Source of the DNA: Syntrophales bacterium
GTDB lineage: Bacteria; Desulfobacterota; Syntrophia; Syntrophales; UBA2192
Reading direction: 5' to 3'
NCBI GenBank assembly: GCA_025454095.1
Contig: JALOPC010000111.1
Span: 1-5,944, forward strand
DNA length: 5,944 nt
The notes below the pieces were generated by a model. The model had not been told where the DNA came from. It made no database searches and saw only the letters and a list, made by a program, of their open reading frames with translations. Below are positions 1 through 5,157 of this stretch, piece by piece (the stretch's first letter is position 1; each line of letters starts with the position of its first letter). Both the position numbers and the translations under genes were made by a program.

Positions 1-106
1 GATCGCCCAGATGATCGTGGCGCCGGTCTGCCGGGTCCGGTGGGACGTGCAGGCGGCCCTGCCCTCGACGGACCGGGGAAGCGGCGGCTTCGGGCACACG
101 GGCTAG
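1..106 (+). CDS. dut: dUTP diphosphatase (dUTPase), C-terminal fragment
   Basis: This is the 3' end of a gene entering from the left; 34 complete codons are visible, read from base 2 to the TAG at 104-106. The peptide opens IAQMIVAPV and ends STDRGSGGFGHTG. Both segments match the C-terminal signatures of trimeric dUTPases: the RIAQ(M/L) strand of motif IV, and the flexible glycine-rich motif V (RGxGGFGxTG) that closes over the nucleotide phosphates. The family hydrolyses dUTP to dUMP and pyrophosphate in the cytoplasm, keeping uracil out of DNA and supplying dUMP for thymidylate synthesis. The protein ends right after motif V, as is usual for bacterial Dut, so the C-terminus looks intact. 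The start and motifs I-III lie outside the window. The family call is confident even from this fragment because motif V is very distinctive. Confidence 0.9.
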   Translation, partial: IAQMIVAPVCRVRWDVQAALPSTDRGSGGFGHTG

Positions 107-119
107 CCCCGCAGGGGCT
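105..119 (+). terminator. Small hairpin at the end of dut, possible weak terminator
   Basis: AGCCCC (105-110) and GGGGCT (114-119) form a perfect 6-bp stem around a GCA loop, starting within the dut stop codon. The bases after it (GCGTCCCGCCTTGATTT) contain only scattered T residues and no proper U-tract. This is at best a weak or Rho-assisted terminator, or an mRNA 3'-end stabiliser. The stem is seen directly; the function is inferred. Confidence 0.35.
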
Positions 120-140
120 GCGTCCCGCCTTGATTTCCCA

Positions 141-167
141 TGGACAACCGGGTTGAAATAGTCTAAT
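141..167 (+). promoter_or_regulatory. Candidate sigma-70-type promoter for the DUF39-ftsB unit
   Basis: TGGACA (141-146, 5/6 to TTGACA) is followed after 15 bp by TCTAAT (162-167, 5/6 to TATAAT). The overlapping TAATAC (164-169) would give a 17-bp spacer but a poorer -10 match. It lies in an AT-richer stretch (about 150-180) of an otherwise GC-rich region and in the only sizeable gap before the DUF39 gene. If used, the transcript would start near 175 and carry both repeat tracts in a leader of about 140 nt. The spacer is short and chance matches are common, so this is only a candidate. Confidence 0.3.
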
Positions 168-206
168 ACTTCAAAAAATGGCCTGTCTCGGGACGCCGGA
201 AAACAG

Positions 207-238
207 GAAGTTAGGAAGCTAGGAAGTTAAGAAGCGCG
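207..238 (+). repeat. 8-bp tandem repeat tract, four degenerate GAAG-headed units
   Basis: Four consecutive 8-bp units read GAAGTTAG, GAAGCTAG, GAAGTTAA and GAAGCGCG. All share GAAG, and the first three share GAAGyTAr. The tract is purine-rich, lies 80 bp upstream of the DUF39 start, and is followed by another purine run to about 250. Related GAAGTTC/GAAGC motifs recur, partly inverted, in the spacer after ftsB (1843-1930), so this is a family rather than a single slippage event. The units are too short and lack spacers, which excludes a CRISPR. Function unknown. Confidence 0.75.
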
Positions 239-267
239 GAAAAAGGAAAGAACTGCAGTATTCAAAC

Positions 268-318
268 GACCGGATAGACCGGACAGACGGAATAGACCGA
301 ATAGACGGAACAGACTCT
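268..318 (+). repeat. 9-bp tandem repeat tract abutting the DUF39 start codon
   Basis: Five 9-bp units follow one another: GACCGGATA, GACCGGACA, GACGGAATA, GACCGAATA and GACGGAACA. A partial sixth unit (GACTCT) runs into the TTG start at 318. The consensus is GACsGrAyA. The last full unit provides GGA at 308-310, seven bases before the start, which is the only Shine-Dalgarno-like element there. A unit of nine bases means copy-number change would not shift a reading frame, but it would change the spacing to any upstream promoter. Upstream codons in the DUF39 frame contain no start codon back to the TAA at 228-230, so the tract is probably untranslated. Confidence 0.8.
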
Positions 319-1523
319 TGAAAAGTTCGAAAGTCAAAAAGACCATCGCGGAGATCAACGAGAAGATCCGGCAGGGCAAGGCCGTCGTCGTGACGGCCGA
401 GGAGATGATCGACATCGTCGAGCGCCACGGCGACGTGGAAGCCGCGCGGCGGGTCGACGTGGTGACGACGGGGACCTTCGGGCCCATGTGCTCCTCGGGC
501 GCCTTCCTGAACTTCGGGCACACCTCTCCCCGCATCAAGGCCCACAAGGTCTGGCTCAACGACGTCGCCGCCTACGGCGGGGTTGCGGCGGTCGACTGCT
601 ACCTCGGGGCCACCGAGGTGGCCGAGGGCGATCCCCTCAACAGCGTTTTCCCCGGCGAGTTCAACTACGGGGGCGGCCACGTCATCGAGGACCTCGTGAC
701 CGGAAACGTGATCCGCCTTCGCCTGGAGGGATACGGCACGGACTGCTACCCCTCGCGCAAGCAGGAGAAGAACGTCCTGCTGCACGACCTGCGGGATGCG
801 CTGCTCTTCAACCCGCGCAACTGCTACCAGAACTACAACTGTGCCGTGAACATGTCCGACAAAACGATCTACACCTACATGGGGGTCCTGCGCCCGCGGA
901 TGGCCAATGCGAATTACTCCACGTCGGGGCAGCTCAGCCCGCTGTTCAACGACCCCTACTACCGGACGATCGGCATCGGGACCCGCATCTTCCTCGGCGG
1001 GGCCCAGGGCTACGTGGCCTGGCACGGCACCCAGCATGCCCCGAACACGCCGCGCGGCCCCAACGGAGTCCCCACGGGCGGGGCGGGGACCCTGGCCGTC
1101 ATCGGCGACCTGAAGCAGATGTCTTCGGAGTGGCTCAAGGGGGCCAGTTTCCTCGGCTACGGGGTTTCCCTCTACGTCGGCATCGGGATCCCGATCCCCG
1201 TCCTCGACGAGGACATGGCACGCTGCACCGCCGTGAAGGACGCCGACATCAGGACCCAGATCTACGACTACAGCATGGACTATCCGGGCGGCGGCGACAT
1301 CAAGAGTCTCGGCGAGGTGACCTATCGGGAGCTTCGCAGCGGCCGCATCGTGCTGAACGGCAAGGAAGTGTCCACGGCCTCCATGTCGAGCTACTACCGT
1401 GCGCGGCAGATCGCGGAGACGCTCAAGACCTGGATCGAAAGGAAGGAATTCCTGCTGGGCGAGCCCCAGGCGCTTCTTCCCTCGGTGAGCCAGGAGCACA
1501 CCGGGGCGCACCGGAAACGCTGA
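318..1523 (+). CDS. DUF39/HcyBio homocysteine biosynthesis protein (probable aspartate-semialdehyde sulfurtransferase)
   Basis: The 401-residue protein matches by eye the COG1900/HcyBio (DUF39) family, whose methanogen members convert aspartate semialdehyde plus reduced sulfur to homocysteine, bypassing activated homoserine esters. It looks cytoplasmic, with no signal peptide or membrane span. Recognisable blocks are VVTTGTFGPMCSSGAFLNFGH (49-68), the region around VAAVDCYLGATE (89-100), FNYGGGHVIEDLVTG (115-129), EGYGTDCYPSRKQ (137-149) and GGAQGYVAWHGTQH (227-240). Cysteines lie at 58, 94, 143, 169, 175 and 303. Those near 58 and 143 sit in the strongest blocks and are the best candidates for persulfide chemistry (inferred). 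The start is TTG at 318: the frame is open from 231 but has no ATG, GTG or earlier TTG, and the next Met (30) would cut conserved sequence. The protein stops soon after the core domain, with no CBS pair or ferredoxin domain such as archaeal partners carry. ftsB follows after 23 bp. Family confident; reaction less so. Confidence 0.85.
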   Translation: MKSSKVKKTIAEINEKIRQGKAVVVTAEEMIDIVERHGDVEAARRVDVVTTGTFGPMCSSGAFLNFGHTSPRIKAHKVWLNDVAAYGGVAAVDCYLGATEVAEGDPLNSVFPGEFNYGGGHVIEDLVTGNVIRLRLEGYGTDCYPSRKQEKNVLLHDLRDALLFNPRNCYQNYNCAVNMSDKTIYTYMGVLRPRMANANYSTSGQLSPLFNDPYYRTIGIGTRIFLGGAQGYVAWHGTQHAPNTPRGPNGVPTGGAGTLAVIGDLKQMSSEWLKGASFLGYGVSLYVGIGIPIPVLDEDMARCTAVKDADIRTQIYDYSMDYPGGGDIKSLGEVTYRELRSGRIVLNGKEVSTASMSSYYRARQIAETLKTWIERKEFLLGEPQALLPSVSQEHTGAHRKR

Positions 1524-1546
1524 GACCGGTGCCGGGGGGATGGCGG

Positions 1547-1813
1547 ATGAAGGTGGGGAGAGTGCTTCTGCTGTTCCTGATCCTCATGGGATCGGTCATC
1601 CTCTTCGGGAGCCGGGGGGTCCTGGACAACCGCCGCCTCGACCAGAAGCTTTCCGACTTGCGCAAGAGCAACGAGGAGTTGTCCGTGAAAAACGACGCCC
1701 TCAAGAAAGAGATCCTTCTGCTCCGCAACGACATGCGCTATATCGAAAAGGTGGCCCGCGACGAACTCGGCATGGTGAAGTCCAACGACCGGGTGTACCG
1801 GCGTGTCGAGTGA
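1547..1813 (+). CDS. ftsB: FtsB/DivIC-like septum formation initiator protein
   Basis: This 88-residue bitopic membrane protein fits the FtsB/DivIC family, which pairs with FtsL and binds FtsQ in the periplasm to activate septal peptidoglycan synthesis (FtsWI). The order is typical: a short cytoplasmic N-terminus, one transmembrane helix (about 5-22, LLLFLILMGSVILFG), a GVLDN turn, a heptad-rich coiled coil (about 30-62, LDQKLSDLRKSNEELSVKND onward), and the family's C-terminal signature YIEKVARDELGMVKSNDRVYR (65-85). This resembles the YIEERARNEL region of E. coli FtsB, and the length is normal. ATG at 1547 is chosen because it sits 7 bp after a GGGGGA purine run (1534-1539) and directly precedes the hydrophobic helix. 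The frame stays open far upstream, but that part is only a shadow of the DUF39 gene. It is probably co-transcribed with DUF39. FtsB, DivIC and FtsL are hard to separate by sequence alone, but the C-terminal motif favours FtsB. Confidence 0.87.
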   Translation: MKVGRVLLLFLILMGSVILFGSRGVLDNRRLDQKLSDLRKSNEELSVKNDALKKEILLLRNDMRYIEKVARDELGMVKSNDRVYRRVE

Positions 1814-1844
1814 ATCCTCTTTAAACTCGGAAGCGACGAAACGA

Positions 1845-1930
1845 AGAAACTGGGAAGTTCGGAGAAGCAGAAGCCCCGCGATGACTTCCGGCCTATCCGA
1901 GCTTCACAACTTCTGAACTTCGCAGCTTCT
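1845..1930. repeat. Imperfect inverted repeat, 30-nt arms built from GAAGTTC/GAAGC motifs
   Basis: Bases 1845-1874 face 1901-1930 without any bulge. I count 21 Watson-Crick and 2 G-T pairs out of 30. The strongest blocks are GAAGTTC (1854-1860) with GAACTTC (1915-1921), GAAGC (1870-1874) with GCTTC (1901-1905), CTG (1850-1852) with CAG (1923-1925) and AGAA (1845-1848) with TTCT (1927-1930). The loop is 26 nt. The same motifs form the direct repeats at 207-238, so both sides of the DUF39-ftsB unit carry this family. It begins 32 bp after the ftsB stop and precedes the terminator, so the transcript could fold it into a long hairpin. Function unknown: it may be an mRNA 3'-end element or a genome-wide short interspersed repeat. 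Confidence 0.7.
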
Positions 1931-1969
1931 CTTCTTTTCCCTCAACCAGGGTGTCAAAATTTCTTCCAT

Positions 1970-2000
1970 GGCTCCGGAAACGCCCTCCCGGAGCCTTTTT
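1970..2000 (+). terminator. Rho-independent terminator after ftsB
   Basis: GGCTCCGG (1970-1977) and CCGGAGCC (1988-1995) form a perfect 8-bp GC-rich stem with a 10-nt loop, followed at once by five T residues (1996-2000). It lies 157 bp beyond the ftsB stop, on the side expected for + strand transcripts. It should end the DUF39-ftsB message and insulate the pil operon, which then needs its own promoter; one is present at 2215. Confidence 0.85.
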
Positions 2001-2108
2001 CGTGGCTGCCGCCCCGTCCGAGGCTCCGCCCCCCGCATTTTTTATTTAACCCCCGCACCCTCCCTGCCGATTAGTAACGTTGGGAGTTTGCCCCGCCGCA
2101 ATGCCTGC
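2001..2108. other. Intergenic stretch without recognised features
   Basis: This part of the 516-bp ftsB-pilM spacer shows no coding signature, RNA gene or convincing promoter. It contains a C-rich stretch, a short AT-rich block (about 2038-2049, TTTTTTATTTAA) and a weak CTCCC/GGGAG dyad (2060-2064 and 2082-2086, 17-nt loop). The AT-rich block could be a bend or a binding site for a nucleoid protein upstream of the sigma-54 promoter, but nothing specific supports that. An open frame beginning at 1968 crosses the terminator and is not credible as a gene. Confidence 0.5.
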
Positions 2109-2188
2109 CGGCCGGACATCCCGCGAGATGCCCGGCCGAAAAGGCCTCTGATTCAAGGCCTTCCGGGGTTGCGGCCGGGACAGTCCCG
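2109..2188. promoter_or_regulatory. Cluster of three dyads upstream of the sigma-54 promoter, candidate activator sites
   Basis: Three inverted repeats follow in series. The first is CGGCCGG-A-CATC (2109-2120) facing GATG-C-CCGGCCG (2127-2138), with 11 of 12 positions paired. The second is AAGGCCT (2141-2147) facing AGGCCTT (2156-2162), perfect over 7 bp. The third is CGGGA (2176-2180) facing TCCCG (2184-2188), perfect over 5 bp. None has a T-run, so they do not look like terminators. Their centres lie about 117, 90 and 59 bp upstream of the transcription start predicted from the -12 element, where enhancer-binding proteins of sigma-54 systems usually bind. The dyads are seen directly; the regulator and the role are inferred, and such GC-rich DNA yields some dyads by chance. 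Confidence 0.45.
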
Positions 2189-2214
2189 CCCCGGCCCGCT
2201 TCCCGGCCTGCCCG

Positions 2215-2230
2215 TGGCACAGTGCTTGCT
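2215..2230 (+). promoter_or_regulatory. Sigma-54 (RpoN) promoter of the pil operon
   Basis: TGGCAC (2215-2220), five bases, then TTGCT (2226-2230) reproduce the -24/-12 consensus TGGCAC-N5-TTGCW. The invariant GG (2216-2217) and GC (2228-2229) are separated by the required 10 bp. Transcription should start near 2241, giving a leader of about 90 nt before pilM. It lies downstream of a strong terminator and is the only promoter-like element in good position for pilM. Sigma-54 promoters need an ATP-dependent enhancer-binding protein, so the operon should be conditionally expressed. Pilin genes in several proteobacteria are driven this way by PilR. Confidence 0.85.
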
Positions 2231-2240
2231 TAACGTATTG

Positions 2241-2329
2241 CCCGTAGTGGCGTGAAGTGAATCGGCCTTAATCAACTCAGCCTGTCCCGGTTTTCCGGCC
2301 GGGCGAGACCGCAGAACACAGAGGACTCC
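2241..2329 (+). other. Predicted 5' leader of the pil operon mRNA
   Basis: This is the untranslated stretch expected between the sigma-54 start site and pilM. It contains one small hairpin (CCCGG at 2286-2290 with CCGGG at 2299-2303, 8-nt loop) and ends with GAGGA (2321-2325), four bases before the pilM ATG, which serves as the ribosome binding site. I looked for a cyclic-di-GMP (GEMM) riboswitch because these sometimes precede pilus genes, and found no recognisable conserved core. Confidence 0.45.
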
Positions 2330-3400
2330 ATGCTCAAACTCAACGGCCTGTTTGCAAACAAGAAACAGATTGCGGGGCTCGATATCGGATCCAGTGCCGT
2401 CAAGATTGCCGAGATCGCCGAGGGGCCCGACGGCTACATGCTGCAGAATTTCGCCAGCGTTCCCCTCGCGAAAGGCATCATCACCGACGGCATCATCGCC
2501 AACCCCAACGCCCTGGTCGAGCGAATCAAGGAACTCCTCAAAATCTCCCATTGCAAGGCCCGCACCGTCGTCACCTCCCTCTCCGGGTATTCCGTCATCG
2601 CCAAGAAGATCGGATTTCCCTCGATGGACGAGGAATCGCTGCGCGAGCTGATCAGCGACGAGATCGAGAAGTACCTGCCTTTCGGCGACATGAAGGACGT
2701 CAATTTCGACTTCCAGATCCTGGGGCCCAGCGAGATGAGCCCGGGGCAGATGGAGGTCTTCCTCGTGGCCGCCAAGAAGGATGTCGTGCAGAGCTACGTC
2801 GAGACCCTCAAGAAAGCCGGGCTGGACGTGGCCATCATGGACGTGGACTCCTTCGCCCTCGAGACGATGTACGAGGAAAACTACGATTACGGGCACGAGG
2901 ACGTCTGCATCCTCGTCAACATCGGGGCGAGCATGACCAACATCAACGTCGTCAAGGGGGGCGCCTCCATCTTCATCCGCGACTTCCCCCTGGGAGGCAC
3001 CTCGATTACGGAAAACCTCCAGGACAAGACGGGAGTTTCCTTCGAGGAGGCCGAGCGCGTGAAGCTGGAGAAAGCCTCTTCGGGAGACGAGAACAGCCGC
3101 GATGAACTGCTGACGTACGCCGATCCGCTGTTGCTGGAGATCGAGCGTTCCGTCGATTATTTCCGCTCGACCTACCCGGGCAAGTTCATCAAGCAGATCC
3201 TGCTCTGCGGCGGTACGGCCCGGATGCCCGGCATCGGGGACGCGCTTCTGCAGCGGCTCAACGTGGAGGTCGAGATCGCCAATCCCTTCCGCAAGGTTTC
3301 GGCCGACAAGAAGTCGTTCTCTGCAGAGGACCTGAAAGAAATCGGGCCGCAGGCCTCAGTCGGTGTCGGGCTCGCCATGAGGAGGATCGGGGACAAATGA
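2330..3400 (+). CDS. pilM: Type IV pilus assembly protein PilM
   Basis: PilM is the cytoplasmic, actin/FtsA-like ATP-binding component of the pilus alignment complex. It binds the N-terminal tail of PilN and links the motor side to the PilNOP-PilQ assembly. The 356 residues match the usual length. Nucleotide-fold motifs are visible in order: phosphate-1 GLDIGSSAVKIAEI (16-29), phosphate-2 LVNIGASMTNINVV (195-208) and the adenosine motif CGGTARMPGI (293-302). Between them lie the inserted-domain segment with DEIEKYLPF (about 110-118), typical of PilM, and VFLVAAKKDVVQSYVETLKKAGL (about 143-165). There is no signal peptide. The ATG at 2330 has GAGGA four bases upstream and comes directly before the fold. 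It is the first gene after the sigma-54 promoter, and its stop overlaps the pilN start by four bases (ATGA), implying coupled translation. FtsA-like and PilM-like proteins share this fold, but the neighbours settle the call. Confidence 0.96.
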   Translation: MLKLNGLFANKKQIAGLDIGSSAVKIAEIAEGPDGYMLQNFASVPLAKGIITDGIIANPNALVERIKELLKISHCKARTVVTSLSGYSVIAKKIGFPSMDEESLRELISDEIEKYLPFGDMKDVNFDFQILGPSEMSPGQMEVFLVAAKKDVVQSYVETLKKAGLDVAIMDVDSFALETMYEENYDYGHEDVCILVNIGASMTNINVVKGGASIFIRDFPLGGTSITENLQDKTGVSFEEAERVKLEKASSGDENSRDELLTYADPLLLEIERSVDYFRSTYPGKFIKQILLCGGTARMPGIGDALLQRLNVEVEIANPFRKVSADKKSFSAEDLKEIGPQASVGVGLAMRRIGDK

Positions 3401-3945
3401 TCAAGGTCAACCTGCTTCCCTACCGGGAAAAGAAAAAGGAAGTCCAGTCGAAAAGCCAGGTCGTCATCCTCGGTGCCCTGGGAGGCGCGTTCGCGGTCCT
3501 GCTCCTCGGGTTCCACGTTTTCACCGTGATGAAGCTCAGTGAACTCGAGAACGATGTGCAGGGCACCCAGCAGAGGCTCCAGCAGCTCAAGTCGAGCATC
3601 GGCGACATCAACCAGTACAAGAAGGCGAAGGAAATTCTGGAGAAGCGGCTCCACATCATCAGCTACCTGGAAAAGAACCGCTTCGCCAAGGTCTATTTCC
3701 TCGACGAGCTGACCGCCATGGTCCCGGCCAACCAGGTTTGGGTCAAGTCGATGAAGGAAACGGAGACAGACGTGAAGATCGACGGGTTCGCGCGGGACAA
3801 CATCGCCATCGCGAAGTTCATGAGGAACCTGGAACGGTCCAAACACCTCACCTCCGTCGATCTGGTTTCGTCGAAACAAACGGAAATCGCGGGCAACCGG
3901 CTGAAGCAGTTCACCCTGTCCTGCGGTCTCAAGAAGGGGTTCTAA
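3397..3945 (+). CDS. pilN: Type IV pilus assembly protein PilN
   Basis: PilN is a bitopic inner-membrane protein that pairs with PilO in the periplasm and grips PilM through its short cytoplasmic tail. The 182 residues begin IKVNLLPYREKKKE, which contains the hallmark NLLP motif (5-8) that inserts into a PilM groove. One transmembrane helix (about 22-44, VVILGALGGAFAVLLLGFHVF) follows, then a coiled coil (about 46-87) and a ferredoxin-like periplasmic domain. The family pattern there includes FLDELTAMVPANQVWVKSM (101-119), VKIDGFARDNIAIAKFMRNL (126-145) and a closing strand near 168-176. The start ATG overlaps the pilM stop (ATGA), and pilO begins 2 bp after the TAA. Length, topology and motifs all agree, and nothing looks broken. 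Confidence 0.95.
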   Translation: MIKVNLLPYREKKKEVQSKSQVVILGALGGAFAVLLLGFHVFTVMKLSELENDVQGTQQRLQQLKSSIGDINQYKKAKEILEKRLHIISYLEKNRFAKVYFLDELTAMVPANQVWVKSMKETETDVKIDGFARDNIAIAKFMRNLERSKHLTSVDLVSSKQTEIAGNRLKQFTLSCGLKKGF

Positions 3946-3947
3946 GC

Positions 3948-4589
3948 ATGGCACTGAGCGTAGACGATCTCAAGAGAATGCCCGTACGGCAGAAGGTCCT
4001 GGCGATGTTCGTGCTCTTCATCCTGCTGGGATTCGCCTATTACTCGCTCTACTACCAGAACGCCATGCAGGAGGAGGAGCAGCTCCAGCAGAAGCTCACG
4101 GCCCTCCAGGTCGAGCTCTCCCAGAAGCAGAAGCTCATGGAGGAGAAACTCCGGTTCGAGCGGGAGATCGCCCAGCTGCAGGAGCAGCTCAAGGTGGCCA
4201 TGGCGAAACTGCCCGAGCAGAAGGAAATCCCGGGCCTGCTGATCTCCATGTCGGAGGCCGAGGGCCTCGGCGGCGTCGAATTCCAGCTCTTCGAGCCCCT
4301 GGCCCCCGTGGAGAAGGAGTTCTACGCCGAGCTGCCCGTGAAGATTTCGCTCACCGGGGTCTATCACGACACGGCCTCGTTCTTCGAGAAGGTGGCAAAA
4401 CTGCCCCGCATCGTCAACGTGTCGGACGTCTCCATGGAACGGCGGGACGGTACGAAGGACGCCAACGGCGCCAAGGGGCCAACCCTGGCGACGAGTTTCC
4501 TGATTAAAACCTACATGTTTGTCGAAAAGCCCGTTGAAGGGAGCAAGAAGGCGGATGGAACGGACAAGAAAGCAGCGCAGAAACAGTAA
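3948..4589 (+). CDS. pilO: Type IV pilus assembly protein PilO
   Basis: PilO heterodimerises with PilN in the periplasm and, with PilP, spans from the inner membrane towards the secretin. The 213-residue protein has a short cytoplasmic N-terminus, one transmembrane helix (about 17-37, VLAMFVLFILLGFAYYSLYY) and a long Gln/Glu/Leu-rich coiled coil (about 40-88). A ferredoxin-like domain (about 95-195) follows, opened by the family motif LPEQKEIPGLLISMSEAE (88-105). Within it, VKISLTGVYHDTASFFEKVAKLPRIVNV (131-158) is strongly PilO-like. The C-terminal tail (196-213) is Lys-rich and probably disordered. ATG at 3948 follows AAGGGG at 3933-3938 by nine bases; the frame is open further upstream only as an overlap within pilN. 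The last 35 bases overlap the chosen pilP start. Confidence 0.95.
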   Translation: MALSVDDLKRMPVRQKVLAMFVLFILLGFAYYSLYYQNAMQEEEQLQQKLTALQVELSQKQKLMEEKLRFEREIAQLQEQLKVAMAKLPEQKEIPGLLISMSEAEGLGGVEFQLFEPLAPVEKEFYAELPVKISLTGVYHDTASFFEKVAKLPRIVNVSDVSMERRDGTKDANGAKGPTLATSFLIKTYMFVEKPVEGSKKADGTDKKAAQKQ

Positions 4590-5157
4590 GCTTCTGGCAG
4601 GAAGCCTGGCCCTCGTCGTCCTGCTCGCGGTTTCCGCGACGGCAGCGCCCGCAGCGGCCCCGCCTGCGGCGCCCGCGGCGGCGCCCGCGACGGCGGTAGC
4701 CTCGGCGATTCCCGCAGCGGCTCCCGCGACGGTGAAGCCGGAGGCGGCCGCAACCGCCCCCGACATCCCGGACTACCGGTACGACCCGAAGGGCAAGACC
4801 GATCCCTTCAAGCCCTTCGTGCGGCTCGAGTTGCCGACCCCCGCGAAGAAGGGGCCGGAGAAGAAGAAATACACCGGGCACCTCACGCCCCTGCAGCGGG
4901 TTTCCCTGGACAAGGTCCGCGTGACGGGCATTGCCGGGTCGCCGGTCAAGCGCGCGGCCATGGTCGAGGACGGGGCGGGCAAGGGCTACATCGTTTACCT
5001 GGGCACGCTCATCGGGGAAAACGGCGGCAGGGTGATCCAGATCCTCCCCGACCGGGTCATCGTCGAGGAGAAAGTCGGCGAAGGCATCAAGGGAAAAGAA
5101 AAATCGCATCGCGTGGCGCTGAAGCTCCATAAAGAAGAAGGCGAGGGAAGACCATGA
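4555..5157 (+). CDS. pilP: Type IV pilus assembly protein PilP, without a lipobox
   Basis: PilP bridges PilNO to the N-domains of PilQ in the periplasm. From the ATG at 4555 it has 200 residues: a basic N-region (RTRKQRRNSK), a hydrophobic signal core (about 13-28) and a likely signal-peptidase-I site after ATA (28-30). An Ala/Pro-rich linker (about 31-70) precedes the PilP beta-sandwich domain (about 74-190). Family motifs are YDPKGKTDPFKPFV (76-89), TPLQRVSLDKVRVTGI (111-126) and GKGYIVYLGTLIGENGGRVIQI (142-163). Well-studied PilPs are lipoproteins, but this one contains no cysteine at all, so it cannot be lipidated conventionally. A TTG at 4519 would add 12 residues, but the ATG gives a normal signal peptide and is preferred. 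The start lies inside pilO, with AAGAAGG and GGGAG purines just upstream. The stop overlaps the pilQ start (ATGA). The domain call is firm; the exact start is less so. Confidence 0.92.
   Translation: MERTRKQRRNSKLLAGSLALVVLLAVSATAAPAAAPPAAPAAAPATAVASAIPAAAPATVKPEAAATAPDIPDYRYDPKGKTDPFKPFVRLELPTPAKKGPEKKKYTGHLTPLQRVSLDKVRVTGIAGSPVKRAAMVEDGAGKGYIVYLGTLIGENGGRVIQILPDRVIVEEKVGEGIKGKEKSHRVALKLHKEEGEGRP

Noticed and set aside
207..318. CRISPR-like array or origin iterons
   Set aside because: The units are 8-9 bp, contiguous and degenerate, with no unique spacers. There is no neighbouring cas or initiator gene and no DnaA box cluster.
219..1511. 430-codon open frame on the minus strand
   Set aside because: It lies wholly antisense to the DUF39 gene, whose + strand product has clear family motifs. 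Long antisense frames are expected from GC-rich codon use. Its C-terminal SIRS-like repeats are only the 9-bp and 8-bp DNA tracts read backwards.
488..1813. A 441-codon + strand frame fusing an Arg/Pro-rich protein to FtsB
   Set aside because: The first part is the DUF39 gene read out of frame, with shadow-type Arg/Pro/Gly composition. Only the part from the ATG at 1547 has real protein features, so it is not a fusion.
1968..2255. 95-codon + strand frame in the ftsB-pilM spacer
   Set aside because: It starts inside the terminator stem, runs through the dyads and the sigma-54 promoter, has no ribosome binding site and no protein-like features.
2241..2329. Cyclic-di-GMP (GEMM) riboswitch in the pilM leader
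   Set aside because: These sometimes precede pilus genes, but the conserved core is not recognisable here and the leader holds just one small hairpin.
3172..3954. 260-codon minus-strand frame opposite pilM/pilN, and similar antisense frames opposite pilO, pilP and pilQ
   Set aside because: They are shadows of strongly supported pil genes, rich in His/Arg/Leu/Asp typical of antisense translation, with no ribosome binding sites or motifs.
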